Shown here: piece after piece, positions 1 to 11,300 of the stretch
How the letters are laid out: every line of letters begins with the position of its first letter
Numbering within the stretch: the first letter of the stretch is position 1
Source: Stephanodiscus triporus
Taxonomy: Eukaryota; Bacillariophyta; Thalassiosirophyceae; Thalassiosirales; Thalassiosiraceae
Reading direction: 5' to 3'
NCBI GenBank assembly: GCA_036939755.1
Contig: JALLAZ010000117.1
Span: 1 to 22,612, forward strand
Length of the DNA: 22,612 bases
Translations under genes and position numbers: made by a program
The notes under the pieces: model-generated
Seen by the model: only the letters and a program-made list of their open reading frames with translations
Databases searched by the model: none
What the model was told of the DNA's origin: nothing

Positions 1-1
1 A

Positions 2-1537
2 AGTTGGAGGCAGAGTAATCCCGACCAACAGTTCTATCTTCTTCATCAGACAATCTCAATAGACAGAAGAAAGGATGTAATGTACGGGAGTTTCAGTAGC
101 GATATAAAACAAAATAAAAAGGAAACACATTGGACAAGGCTCATGGCAGGCGGCGACAGGATAAATATCCCAAGGATGTGGGCACACCAACAGCAAATAT
201 GACACTGGTCAAGACCTTTTTCAGCAGTGTTATATTGACTAAAGGAGCAAAATGCGTAATGTTAGACATCAAGGATTTTTATTTGAATACACCACTGGCA
301 CAATACGAATACATGTGACTCAAACTTACCAACATCCTGGAAGAAATAGCCATTGAATACAACTTACATGTGATTGTGAATGACAACGGATATTTGTACT
401 GCAAAACTAGAAAAAGAATGTATAGCTTACCTCAGGCGGAGATCAATGCACAACAACTCTTTGAAGAAAGCCTTTCCAAAGTTGGATACCATCAGAGCAA
501 GATCATACCTGGCCTGTGGACACATGAAACAAGAGACATATGCTTCACGTTGGTTGTTGACAATTTTGCAATCAAATATGCCAAGAAAGAAGATGCACAG
601 CATCTCATCAACACAATCCAAAAGGACTACACAATCACAGTCAATTGGGAAGCCACAAAATATATTGGACTCACTACTGAATGGGACTACACAAACCGCA
701 AAGTATACTTACCCATGCTGGGGTGCCTGTCAAAAGCACTGCTACAATTCAAACACGAAATACCGAAGTCAAAACAGAACTCACTGCACCCACATATTAC
801 ACCACAACACAGAGCCACAACACAGTTCGCAGTGGAAGCTCCCGCCCCCACTTGGAAAGGAAGAGACCAAATTTGTCCAGGTCCAGGCGGCAGTGGGCAC
901 CCTTCAATTATGGCAGGGCAGTCAACAATAGTACCATCCTCCCTGCACTCAGCGCAATTGCAACCAAGCAGGCAAAATCAATGGGTAAGACATAAGTGAA
1001 AGTCAAACAACTGCTAGATTACTGTGCAATGCAAGAAGAACCAGTCATAGCACACAACGCAAGCAAAATGATACTCACCGTCATCAGCAACGCTGGATTT
1101 GCAACAAGAAAAATCTCAGAAGCCGAGTGGGCGGGCACTTTTTCATGTTCAACGAAGGCAAAGAGACAATTCCCCCAACAATGGAGCAATTCTAACGATC
1201 GCAACAATAATTAAAATTAAAGCGGTAGTATTGTCATTAGCGGCCGAAGCAAAATTAGGAGCATTGTACCTCAACAACAAAATACAGCCCAAACAAACAA
1301 ATGCAATGGACACGCGATTGCATTGGCTACACGGCTGCAAAGCACAGGGACAATTTCACATTTATTGGTGACCTGGGTGGTAAAACCAACTTCGCCAACT
1401 ATTTTACGAAACACCTCCCCCCCATGCACCATGTCAATGTCAGGTCAGAATTTCTTACCAAAGTCAAAGATCTCGCGGAAGCCCAACATCAGAGAGCAGA
1501 ACAAGGACAGACCAATTCCAAGTTTTGCAACAGCTGA
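2..1537 (+). pseudogene. Broken copia pol (reverse transcriptase and RNase H)
   Basis: Frame 2 runs from base 2 and carries AGGDRINIP (about 146-172). The frame then shifts and reads KDVGTPTAN and MLDIKDFYLNTPLAQYEYM, the RT core. A TGA at 316-318 interrupts it where copia elements usually have Arg. RT continues at 319-780 with VVDNFAIKY, where the family's second catalytic Asp is Asn. After another shift, YGRAVNNSTILPALSAIAT ends at a TAA (993-995), followed by VKQLLDY. The RNase H segment has SNAGF where SDASY-like words are usual, so a catalytic Asp is again lost. Two later shifts (about 1120-1140 and 1371) precede NYFTKHLPPMHHVNVR, the usual C-terminal tail of copia pol. No enzyme activity is expected. 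Confidence 0.85.
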
Positions 1538-1552
1538 ATAGCTACAAGGGTA

Positions 1553-1776
1553 TGTTAGACTTCCTAGTTACCTACTTAACTACTACAACGGGAAGCACAT
1601 ATGCAGGCTGTTTAGAGATTATTGATTTTAAATCGCCACTAGAAGGTTTGCCGCACAAGGTTTCCAAGTGAAACTAAAGCAGATCACTCATAAATAAGTA
1701 ATCACCTTTACACTACAACCTTTGAGTCTGTCGCTCCTGTTTAGTACTTCGTGTTGTCCATCAACAAAAACTTACA
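1553..1776 (+). repeat. Probable 3' LTR of the copia element
   Basis: The pol tail ends at 1537. Shortly after a weak purine stretch (caaggg, 1545-1550), a segment begins TGTTAGACTT and can be closed at CAACAAAAACTTACA, giving TG...CA ends and a length of about 224 bp, plausible for a small copia LTR. The borders are inferred from position and terminal bases only. The matching 5' LTR and target-site duplication are not in the window. Confidence 0.35.
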
Positions 1777-2712
1777 TTTCATGTATTGGCACTGCTCCTT
1801 AGTTACTACTCTGCATATTTCCCACACCCCAAACTTCCACCAGCATCAAAACTGCACGGATGAAAGTGTACTATTGGTGATCATAGTTGTACTATCAAGT
1901 CTTTGCCTTTGTAGTGTGGGCACGGGAGTCAGGAGATATTGTCTCTCATTGCACATTGCATGGAGGCATTCATAACATCAATGGTAGCCCCATGGTCATG
2001 GTCATGGTCTTGAGACAAATGAAGACATCATCATCATCAATTTTTTTCTTGTATAACTGGGTCTGCTGAGGCTGACCTCTGACAATGGTTATTCCGGCCA
2101 GACGTCGAAAGGTTCCTTTTTCTGGGCGGTGGGAAAGGTGTGAAACTGTGTTTTTGGGGTTTTGATGGTACAGTTGCTTGTATGCAAGCGCTGGCGCTAG
2201 AAGGTGCATTGACCGATAATCTTGACCATGAGTGTTTGGGGGACTCACATAATCTATGGATATGGACAATGGACACCGGCCCGACCCGCCCTTAACTCTA
2301 GGATTCTCCATACGATACACACCCGCCCGCCCCGCGAAAGGGAATATTCGTAGAGAGTGTTTGTAGAGAGGTATGGTACTGGAAGTATGTGAGAGGAAGT
2401 AGCAGTGACTCACTTATGACCATCGGAAACCCCGGGTATGACCTCATTCACGCCGGCACTTCGTCTGGCCTTCAGATGAAAGATCTTTCCCCCCCTTAAT
2501 ATATGGATTCCTACGTTAAAAATCTTTTGTTCAGCCCGTGGGGCTTGAGTCCTCGCGTTCGCGGACCCTCCGATGTTGTTGTTTTTGTCATGAACTCTTC
2601 GTCATAATTTTTCAGAACGTCTCCCCGCACAACCCTTTCCTACTCACGGTCGTAAAGGTTCTCCCCTCAATTCTCCCCATAATTCTCCTCCTTTAATCTT
2701 CTACGCAATACA
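1777..2712. other. Noncoding stretch between the retrotransposon and GMD
   Basis: No coding signal is seen on either strand; the ORFs here have no recognisable protein character. The stretch holds ATC/TGG-type simple sequence near 1995-2045, a TACGATAC motif at 2311-2318, and a pyrimidine-rich region (about 2620-2705) just before the GMD start, which is probably its 5' UTR or core promoter. No TATA box is convincing. Confidence 0.5.
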
Positions 2713-4381
2713 ATGGCTGGTAAAGTTGCTCTCATCACTGGTATTACTGGACAGGATGGATCATATTTGACGGAATTGTTGGTGTCAAAGGGCTACACGG
2801 TGAGTTATTGCGATCAATCTGCCTAAGACATTTCTGGTCGCGATGAAACGATGGGGTATGCAACGAGCGTAACTTAGAGGCGATGATGTTTTCTCATGAT
2901 GCCTGTTGGAAGGAAATGAAATCGTAAGGCGGTGTGCTGTGTCGGCATGTTGTCTTCTGAGTTGGGTTAGTTGGAATAGCCGTGATCAATAGGCGCAGTT
3001 TGGTTTTCATCATCGAATATCCTATCATGCTAGAACGGGCCCTTGACTCCCGTTGGCGGAATTTATTTCATGCAATGTTTCGCCTTCGATTGTACAAGGA
3101 AGGAATTGCGCCGTCTGGGTCTTTCCAATATGCACCTGATTTTTATCCATGCAGCAATACTATGGTTTGTTGTAGCGGTCCCGTGACTTTTTTGTTTGCC
3201 ATGGCCGTTTTACAACAGATTTCATTACCTTGTCAAGTTTACTCACTAATTTCTTTTTTTATCTTGCACTATTTCTTCAAACCAACCACCACAGGTTCAT
3301 GGCATCATCCGTCGTTCTTCTTCCTTCAATACTGGTCGTATTGATCACATCTACCGTGACCGTCACGAGACTGGAGTCAAGCTTTTTCTTCATTATGGTG
3401 ACCTATGTGATGCTACCAATCTTATCACCATCATTGCGAACGTGAAGCCTGATGAAATTTACAACTTGGGCGCTATGAGTCATGTCAAGGTTTCCTTCGA
3501 TATGCCAGAGGTGAGGGAGGATCTCAAGTTTTTTTTTGTCAAATTACTACGTGACTGACATTGCTAAACCCTACGCTTCATGCTCTGATCTAACTCAACA
3601 GTACACTGCTGATTGTGACGGTGTCGGTGTACTACGCATGCTCGATGCCATTCGTGCCTGTGGCCTCGAAAAAACGTGTCGTTTCTACCAAGCCTCCACC
3701 TCTGAATTGTATGGAAAAGTCCAAGAGGTCCCGCAGTCCGAAACCACGCCCTTCTACCCTCGTTCTCCTTACGCTGTGGCCAAGCAATATGCATTCTGGA
3801 TTCTGGTCAACTACCGTGAAGCCTATGGTATGCACGTGACCAATGGTATTCTCTTCAACCATGAGTCTCCTCGCCGTGGTGCCACCTTCGTCACACGTAA
3901 GATCACTATTGCGGTGGCTCGTATCAGTCAAGGGCTGGATAAATGCCTCTACCTTGGTAACATTGATGCCAAGCGTGACTGGGGACATGCGCGTGACTAC
4001 GTCAAGGGAATGTGGATGATGCTCCAACATGACGAACCTGATGATTACGTCTTGGCCACTGGGGAGACTCACACCGTGAGGGAATTTGTTGAGAAGGCAT
4101 TTGCTCATGTTAACATTACCATCAAGTGGATGGGTGAGTTTGGCACTGTTGATGAGATTGGAGTTGATGCAAGTGACGAATCTCGTGTCTTGGTCCGGAT
4201 TGATAAACGTTACTTCCGGCCAACTGAGGTTGAGCTTCTTCTCGGAGACCCCAGCAAGGCCAAGAGGGTGCTTGGGTGGGAGGCTGAGATTGGTTTTGAA
4301 GGACTTGTGAAGGACATGATGACTGCAGATCTGGCAATGGTGAAGGGGGAGACCATCGACCCTGAAGCCCCTCGACCTTAA
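2713..4381 (+). CDS. GMD: GDP-mannose 4,6-dehydratase
   Basis: Catalyses the NADP-dependent conversion of GDP-mannose to GDP-4-keto-6-deoxymannose, the first step to GDP-fucose, in the cytosol. Three exons, 2713-2799, 3295-3510 and 3602-4381, join in phase 0 to give 360 residues, the normal family length. The start [19 protein letters not shown] contains the Rossmann glycine motif (about residues 10-16). The junction of exons 2 and 3 restores SFDMPE-YTAD, a conserved block. The short-chain dehydrogenase catalytic set is present: T134 and E136 in STSELYG, Y158 and K162 in [15 protein letters not shown] and [16 protein letters not shown] are family signatures. Intron 1 is long for this locus (495 nt); intron 2 is 91 nt. 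An ATG at about 3536 lies inside intron 2 and is not the start. The gene is convergent with LSM6. Confidence 0.96.
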
Positions 4382-4866
4382 TATGTGTATTTGCCCCCCC
4401 CCCCCAACCTATTAAGTGTGGGATAGTGTGTGCAAGCTATCAAGAGGATATGAAACACCAAGTTCTTACAATTGACGTTTTTATAATTGGAAACAACAAC
4501 TGCTCACAAGTCCAGTCTTTGGTGTGCTAACTGCTGAAGTCTATGCACAGTGTATTGGCAATGGGCTCTGCTGTCATCTACTACTACTTCTAGTTGTGAT
4601 GATAAAACATTTGACACATGTAAATAGCGGTTTTAAATGAGTTAGTCTTAAACTACCCAACGCAACAATGACGCATTTGCTCTGTTCACTCTTGATTGAA
4701 ATCTCTTCTTGATTTGAAGTGCCAATAAAATTGCGCCCTCCCCACCTCCGAATCCGAACTAACGTGCTCTTTATCTTTCTTCTCATACTCACGCAATCCG
4801 CCAACATGAACCTTACCAAGTCGAAGCTCATATATCTTTTCTGTCTAGCCCCCACATTTGTAGTAT
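4382..4866. other. Tail-to-tail gap between GMD and LSM6
   Basis: This 485-bp gap should hold the 3' UTRs of two convergent genes. A run of 12 C lies at 4394-4405, right after the GMD stop. An AATAAA occurs near 4724 on the plus strand, too far from the GMD stop to assign with confidence. No gene is visible. Confidence 0.5.
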
Positions 4867-5499
4867 CTACCTCCTCTGGCTAGCGATGTACAACACTATT
4901 TGATGTCAACGGAGAAATAATCAGATAGAATAACGAGTGCAGTCGACAACAAGTTACAAATTAATAGAAAAGTTTCGTTCAGACAGGCACTGCTTACCAT
5001 TGTTACCGCGGATGAAGCAGTCACCATATTTTGACGTGAGTTGTCCATCCACGTATTCTTCTGTCTGTTCCATTGCAATATTCATGTAGCCATCTAAGCA
5101 AGCAAGTACACCTAGAATGAACGCCGAAGAGACAAAGTATTATACAGTAAGAATAAGCGTGACGTGTTCATCCTAGGCAAGTCGTTGGTTTGCTTACCCC
5201 GATAATCCGTTCCTGAACTAAGGCGAACATTGACAGGCCGTCCCAGCACTGCTTTCAAAAAGTCGGATGGGGATCGCTTGTTTTGTTCAGGGGCAGAATT
5301 ACCATCCTTGACAGAGAAAATAAAAAACGCACAACACAAATCAGGATGGGGTTATTTCTTTTGAAGAGACAAGCGAACCAGGTCGTCAGCTATTGCCAAT
5401 TGCATCATTAATCTATTGTCCCGCCCTTCGCTTTTTTTGCACAGCAGGACATACCTTCGAGGGTGCTTTGGTGGCGTCGTCTGTTGCTGCGGAAGACAT
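4867..5499 (-). CDS. LSM6: U6 snRNA-associated Sm-like protein LSm6
   Basis: A subunit of the LSm1-7 ring (cytoplasmic mRNA decapping) and the LSm2-8 ring (nuclear U6 snRNA binding). Four exons on the minus strand, 5499-5455, 5306-5198, 5111-4998 and 4895-4867, join to 98 residues. Introns are 148, 86 and 102 nt, all GT..AG. After a 15-residue leader, SPSDFLKAVLGRPVNVRLSS leads into GTDYRGVLACLDGYMNIAME (Sm1 motif) and YGDCFIRGNNVLYIASQRR (Sm2 motif). Both split codons (Gly at the exon 2/3 border, Val at 3/4) restore conserved residues, which supports the model strongly. The last exon codes only nine whole codons including the stop. The gene starts 199 bp from the divergent gene at 5699. Confidence 0.96.
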
Positions 5500-5698
5500 G
5501 AGAGTATTTTGCCTTTGAGTGTGTGGAAAGTGGGAGGTGAGGTTGTTGAGAAGAGGGGGGTGAAGGACACACGTGACTGAGATAAAGTCATGTACGACTC
5601 GCCATGTAGTATGATGTAGCACACAACAAAAACAACAGAACCACAGCACTACCACCTACACTCTAACTGCCGCGACGGGCAGGCTCACTGAACGCATC
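5500..5698. promoter_or_regulatory. Shared divergent promoter, LSM6 / 5699 gene
   Basis: Only 199 bp separate two ATG codons pointing away from each other, so both promoters and 5' UTRs must lie here. A CACGTG hexamer is at 5570-5575. No clear TATA box is seen. The promoter role is inferred from position. Confidence 0.5.
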
Positions 5699-6310
5699 AT
5701 GTCCTTCCTCATGACGCGACTCCTCCCCCATCGTCTGCACGCTGCCACAACCCCTATCTTTTCCACCGCAACCGCCGCAGTCACTTCTCCAACGTTATCG
5801 CACACGACGGCGAAGTCCAACTTTCATACAACCGCAGCGTTGCTGCGCCCAGGCTACAAACCCGAGCGCAATCCGAAAATCGGAATCACCCTCGAACAGC
5901 TCCGCATGGCCGCACGAGGGCAGGGTAGGCGATTGCCCATTTGCCATGAACAGCAGGAGAAGGTGATGAACTCCCTGGAGGCTGCTAAGTATGAGGTATG
6001 AGTGGTGTGCGTTTCGTGGTGCTGCTTGTGGACGAATATTGATATGATTGCTCAAGTACTTCTCTTTTGCCCTCTTAATAAATTTGCACAGAATCATGCC
6101 ATCTATAGGTACATCAAGGAGGTGAGCTGTTTGATTTTACCATCTTTCCTACCTATTCACTCAGATTGTTGACCAGTTTTGATCCTCCTTTACTGTCATT
6201 ATTTGCAGTATGACAAGTGTCGGGAAGAGTATGACTTGCATCATAAAGGCAAGGATAAGGTCCTGATGCGGGAGTTGAATAAATATTTGGTGCGACCAAG
6301 AAAGAAGTAG
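5699..6310 (+). CDS. Unknown small protein with mitochondrial-type presequence
   Basis: I do not recognise this protein. Three exons, 5699-5995, 6092-6121 (only 30 nt) and 6209-6310, join in phase 0 to 142 residues. All borders are GT..AG, and each next exon is entered without a stop. The N-terminus (MTRLLPHRLHAATTPIF and, near residue 42, FHTTAALLR) is rich in Arg, Ser, Thr and Ala and almost free of acids, as in mitochondrial presequences. The predicted mature part, IGITLEQLRMAARGQGRRLP onward, is highly charged and ends in a basic NKYLVRPRKK. No membrane segment is visible. Candidate roles are a mitochondrial ribosome or respiratory-complex accessory protein, but nothing in the sequence fixes this. 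Translation could also start at a second in-frame ATG at 5711. Confidence 0.8.
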
Positions 6311-6871
6311 GAATATTACTATTTTCTGACACGGGGGGATGCGGTGGCGGGCTACGCAGGCAATCTAGCGTGGAGCCCAAGAATAGATAAATTAAATAGA
6401 TGCAGGCGGAGTTGAGAGAATTCGCCTTCAAACTTGTATCCATTATCTCATGCTTTATTAATGTTATGTGTTTCTCGTTGAGCATCATGCGTATCATCAG
6501 TAAATGTCTACAAGAAGACGATTTGTACCGGCAACGACGATTGCATCGGTTTCAAACCATTTCGGACAGATAATTTCAAGGAAATGAATCCTTGATGGCA
6601 TTCATGACATGGTCGCATAACATCAATGCTTACTATGGGCTACAGGAAAATGGCATATTCTTTTCAAATACTTCTGGGATGCTTTTGAAAACGATAAGAT
6701 CCAGGGGAAGGTGGAAACGAGCACATCAAAATTCCATCATCTGGAGAGAACAAGTGCATGTGATGCACTCTTTTTCCGCAAAAGATCATCAAGTGATGTA
6801 ATTTTATCAAAGCTGCCGTGTTTATATTTAGAGCTAACGTACTGGGGGGGAAGACTCCATCGCACATTCGA
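6311..6871. other. Tail-to-tail gap between the 5699 gene and RPS11
   Basis: This 561-bp gap is moderately A+T rich with several AATAAA-like strings. It should contain two 3' UTRs. ORFs here show no protein character on either strand, and no RNA gene was recognised. Confidence 0.45.
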
Positions 6872-7591
6872 TTAGAACATACGGAAGGTCTTCTTACCAG
6901 TCTTAGTCCTCTGAGCCTCATGAGCCACGACATTGAATTTTACGGTCTTTGCCAATGGACGGCACTGCCCAATAGTCACAATGTCACCTTCCTTCACGGC
7001 GAAACAGGGGCTGCAATGGGCGTGGATGTTCTTGTGACGCTTCTCGAAACGACGGTACTTCGTGATGTAGTGGAGGTAATCCCTGCGCACGACGATGGTG
7101 CGCTTCATCTTCGTGGAGATGACGAGTCCCTTCAAGATCTTACCACGGATGGAGACGTTCCCGGTGAAGGGACACTTCTTGTCGACGTAGTTACCCTCAA
7201 TGGCGGCGTCTGGGGTCTTGATGCCAAGACCAACGTTCTTAACCCAGCGCATGGGCTTAACCTTCTTGGCGCTGACGCTGCGCTTGCGTGCGACGAAGAT
7301 GGCATCCTGGGCCTGGTAGGCTCTTTCGTGCTCTATCGTGAGCCGTCACCACACGATAATGGAGCACAATTATGTGAGGGGAATCACACCATCAAAAACA
7401 GAATGTTTCAGGTTAGACGTTGTTTGGTTGGGCAGCAATTAGGGAACGATTGGGCGAATCTGATTGGTTTTTCCTATTGAAAACTAGGAGACGACATCAA
7501 CTTCCTCCCCTATGTTCGATATAGTTCACAGCATCAGGTAATGTGAAAACTTACGATCGCACTCCTTGTAATTGGTGGCTAGGCGAGGCAT
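6872..7591 (-). CDS. RPS11: 40S ribosomal protein S11 (uS17)
   Basis: A core protein of the small cytosolic ribosomal subunit that binds 18S rRNA. Two exons on the minus strand, 7591-7555 and 7332-6872, join through a split Gln codon to 165 residues, close to the eukaryotic family length. Intron length is 222 nt. The first exon codes only [12 protein letters not shown] plus one base. Exon 2 opens with HERAYQAQD, matching the usual ERAYQ start. [40 protein letters not shown] and RHKNIHAH are strong uS17 signatures, followed by [20 protein letters not shown]. Position of the intron right behind the start codon is common in ribosomal protein genes. The gene diverges from BRM across 716 bp. Confidence 0.97.
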
Positions 7592-8307
7592 GTTGATTGA
7601 AATCCGAGAGATGAAATACTGTGGATTCGAAGAACGACAAAAAAGGGATAAGGAGGGGTTAGAAAATAAAAGAGAACGACTGAGCGGACAGGGAGATATT
7701 TAGATAGTCGAGCAGACCACCGTCATAAGAGAAGCGACCATCCATGTCCATTCCAAACTCCCGCGGCCTCCGTACAAGCAGTATTCCCAAGCTTTACAAT
7801 AAACGATCAGGATGAATATATCACTATCAATGCCATTGTCGCGGCCATGACAGTCAGCTGCCTCACCTGCTCCTAGTCCGCGAAATATGCCTTACACTTT
7901 CAGAGAGTCTCGTCAATGGCACCGCGAAGCAGGAGGAAGTGTTGCTTGCCGGCAACGAGAGGTGTACTGCACATGCACGTGGGAAATCTACGTCTGAGTA
8001 AAAGGTAAAGAGAGGAAGAGAGAGGTACACGGTCTGTCCATCGTTTACTCCCCTTTTCTCTGTTTCCTTTCTTTTCTGGTGACATGTATGAGTTCCCTTG
8101 TGAGATGGAGGCGAACAATTCCCACGTAGGTAGGCTCTGGGTAGCAGAATTTTACGTTGTGTCCGCTTGTTGTTTGATGTGGGGAAGCTGTTTTCACACA
8201 CAATGAGAGTCCGTCCGGCCTCGCTGGTTCAACATCTCTATCGCCCTCATCGTTGTTCAGCGTTCCCCTTCTCGCCTCTTCTCGTCCGAGATCTTTCTCC
8301 GCGCATT
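7592..8307. promoter_or_regulatory. Divergent intergenic region, RPS11 / BRM
   Basis: This 716-bp region must hold both promoters and 5' UTRs. It has alternating pyrimidine-rich and purine-rich blocks (for example 8040-8080) and a CACGTG at 7976-7981. An in-frame ATG at 8203 could extend the BRM protein by 35 residues; the translated extension looks like 5' UTR (a Pro, Ser, Leu and Arg mix from CT-rich DNA). No TATA box is clear. Confidence 0.4.
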
Positions 8308-11300
8308 ATGGATCCATATTACAACAGCACTCCAGGATACAACAATGCCTCTCATCGACCCACTCCCTCGAATCAGCATCTTAATCCGAACAATCAAATT
8401 CTTAACAATGCGTCTGCAGTCCCGCAACCAGGCATGCTACAGTCTAACAATGCCCCACCGTCGGGGGGCGGAGGCATGCCTAATTATTCCACAAGTTACA
8501 ATGCCCAAGGCAATGACAATAACGCACAGTTTCGCATTGCCGCAACAGCGGCCGCCAGGCGTCCTATGCAGTCACAGCAGGGCGTCTATGGGCAACAGTC
8601 AGTCCCGAGCCAGCAACAGCAGCAGCAGCAACAGCAACTGGCTGCTACTCCCCCGTTCGCCTCTCCCTCGCGACAGCAGATGTACGACCATCGAACTGCC
8701 CCTCCCGCGGCTGCCGCCACCGGCGTCGGGTATGGTGTGCCCAATCCTCTAGGCATGGGAGGAGCGAAAGCCCCAGGTGGAGCCATCCCAACCTTGTCTG
8801 CGGCTCCTACAGGAGCCTCCAAGACGGACCTGTTGCGTTCAATGTATCAATCTCGTCAGCAGCCTCAACTGCCTCAACCTCAGCAGCCTCAACTGCCTCA
8901 GCCTCAGCAGCCTCAAATTCATCAACCTCAGCAGCAAGGTCAGGTGTTGCAGCAGCCGACGCAGCGCCCCTCAAGTACTGCCTATGCCAATGTTCAGAAT
9001 GTGCACCAGCAGCAGCAATCCCCAGCAGCTGGTTATAGTCAAGTTAACATGGCCCCGACGACCCAGCAGGGGATGCAGTCAGCTTATCAGCAGCAGCCTC
9101 ACGCTCAGATCATGCAGCAGCAGCAGAGGCAGATGTCGTCTCAATCAGTCCAACAGGTGCAGCATGCAAATCAGCAACAGCATCAGCCGCAGGCGTACCA
9201 GCAGCAACACCATCAATCCAATCGGATGCAGCAGCAGCAATACGGCCTGCAGACGCAGCAAGTCCAGTTACACCAGGGAATATCAACCTCCCAACCGCAA
9301 CCGCAACCGCAACAGCAACAGCAGGCCTCGTCCCAACCGGCGAAGCAGCGATTTCATCTAACACCCCAAGCCAAGGTGGCGCTACGAGAGGCTGTCCTAT
9401 CAGCAATCCGCCATCCGAATGGCATCATTGACCCAAGTTGCTTACAGCGTGCCATTGCGGAGGGATTGCCGGAAAAAGCTGTATTGAACGCGGCTGTGGT
9501 GGCAAGGGACCGCGACAGACGTAATAGGGAGGAAAGGGTTAGAGCTGGCGGTCAGATAGTCCAGCAGGAGGGGGTCGCACAGGGTCAGCGGGTAGGGATG
9601 GTGCAGGGTCAGCAGGGACAGGGGGTGCAGCAAAGGCCTGTGATGACGCAGGAGGTGCACCAGAGTCAGTTACAGCCGCAACACCAACAACCACAGGGGG
9701 GCATGGTCCATCATCCGAGCATGTCACAGCTAACTGCACCGTCCTACCCCCAACAACCGCCACCTTCCAATGTCGCGTCTGCCTCGGCCAATGTACAGAT
9801 GCAGCAAATGTTTTCGGGCCAACCGTCAAATGGTGGCACAGTGCAATCATATTCATACAGCCAAGCATCTGCCGCTCAACAACAAGCCGTCCATCTTCAG
9901 GCACAACAGCAACAAGCCGCCCAGCGTCAGGCACAGCAACAACAAGCCGCCCAGCGTCAGGCAAGGCAACAGCAAGCCGCCCAGCTTCAAGCACAACAGA
10001 AGCAAGCCTCCCAGCTTCAAGCACAACAGAAGCAAGCCTCCCAGCTGGCACAGCATCATCAGCAACAACAAATGCAACAGCAACAGCTGAACCTCACCCA
10101 CCCAGCCCAAATGACGACGTATCAACAACAACTCCAGGCCCAACAAATCAACATTGCGGCGCAGCAACGGCACGAAGAAGCCCGCAAACATCAGGTCCAC
10201 CTACAGTACCAACAGGAGCAGCAACGAAAGATGTTGGAAGATCAACGCAAGCGGAAGGAGGCGGAGGTCGAGCAACGCGCGGCACGGGAGGCAGCGCGAC
10301 GGAATGCTGAGTTGGTCAATCGAATGAAGGGTTGGGGCCGTACGGGGTTCGGGCTGGTAGTGAAGGGTTACGCCAACGGTTTGCCTCAGCCGCAACAAGG
10401 GAAAGGGCAGCGTAGTGTTGCAGTATTACGACAAAGTATGTGGGGTGGAACGAGTCTGTGCTTGGATGCTGAGTCCGCATTGGTTGGTGCATCACATCGT
10501 GTCAGGAAGGGGGAAAAGGAAGAAACACCCAAATCACACCCAGAAAACACCCAGAAGGCCGTGGATTTCATTCGTAAACAATTGATTTCACAGCCTCAAA
10601 CATTAGCCGACCCACCATCGAAAGAAGAGCTACGTCAAAAGCGTACTCTGGCCATCGCTAACAAACTCCTCGATCCACAACGAACACATAGTCTCCAAAA
10701 ACGACTCAAGCTCCAACCCAAACGCGAAGGAAAATTCCTTGACAAGCACATCCGCCGCGCACGTGAAATGACCGCCGTCGCGCTTGCCAGACGGCACAAG
10801 GAATTGCTGAAGGCTATTGTCGCGCATCAGTCAGAATTTTACAAGTTCCATAGATTGAAGAGGAACGAATGTGCCAAGGTAGCACGAACTATTAGAGATC
10901 AACTTCGCAAGGCAGAGGTCGCTAAGGAGAAGGAATCCGAGACCGCCGAGAAGGCGCGTATTGCTGCATTGCGTGCCAACGATATGGCAGCGTACACTAG
11001 TTTGCTCGAGGACACAAAGAATGAAAGGTTGAAATACTTGTTGGACAAGACTGACGAATGCATGAATCGTATTTCGACCCTATTGGCGAGTCGTGCAGAG
11101 GAGGAGGAAGAAGATATCAAATTAATGGGTGGTGAGGGTACCATTCAAGCTGAGTTTACGCAAGATGTTACTGGAGGATCATATTATGAGACTGCGCACG
11201 TTAAGACCGAACAGGTCCGGCAGCCTAGTTTACTTGTTGGAGGAGAGCTGAAGGAGTATCAACTTTCGGGATTGCAGTGGTTGGTTAGCCTGTACAATAA

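Larger units (their letters stand above)
1..1776 (+). mobile_element. Degenerate Ty1/copia LTR retrotransposon, 3' part
   Basis: This is the 3' portion of a copia-type LTR retrotransposon. The left end of the element lies outside the window. What is visible is reverse transcriptase followed by RNase H, the copia domain order, then a short noncoding stretch and a probable 3' LTR. The protein words resemble copia elements of diatoms, but this rests on recognition, not a search. The copy is dead: the pol frame changes at least four times and has at least two in-frame stops. No 5' LTR, gag, protease or integrase is visible, so insertion age from LTR divergence cannot be estimated here. Confidence 0.85.

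Noticed and set aside
1970..2413. 147-residue minus-strand ORF
   Set aside because: Low-complexity and frame-biased by simple repeats; no domain, no splice logic, no recognisable neighbour role.
2982..3344. 120-residue ORF upstream of GMD exon 2
   Set aside because: It lies mostly inside GMD intron 1, which is needed to join two conserved exons, and runs into exon 2 in another frame.
3536..3601. In-frame ATG giving a 22-residue extension of GMD exon 3
   Set aside because: It is in intron 2. The exon 2/3 join restores the conserved SFDMPE-YTAD block.
6818..7480. 220-residue plus-strand ORF
   Set aside because: It is the antisense of the RPS11 coding region, whose minus-strand protein is unmistakable. 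The plus frame has no family character.
8167..8307. N-terminal extension of BRM from a TTG at 8167
   Set aside because: Non-ATG start and CT-rich, UTR-like translation. ATG 8308 (or at most ATG 8203) is more likely.
9868..10047. CRISPR-like regular repeats
   Set aside because: The units are contiguous without spacers, in frame with BRM, and encode Gln/Ala repeats in a eukaryotic gene.
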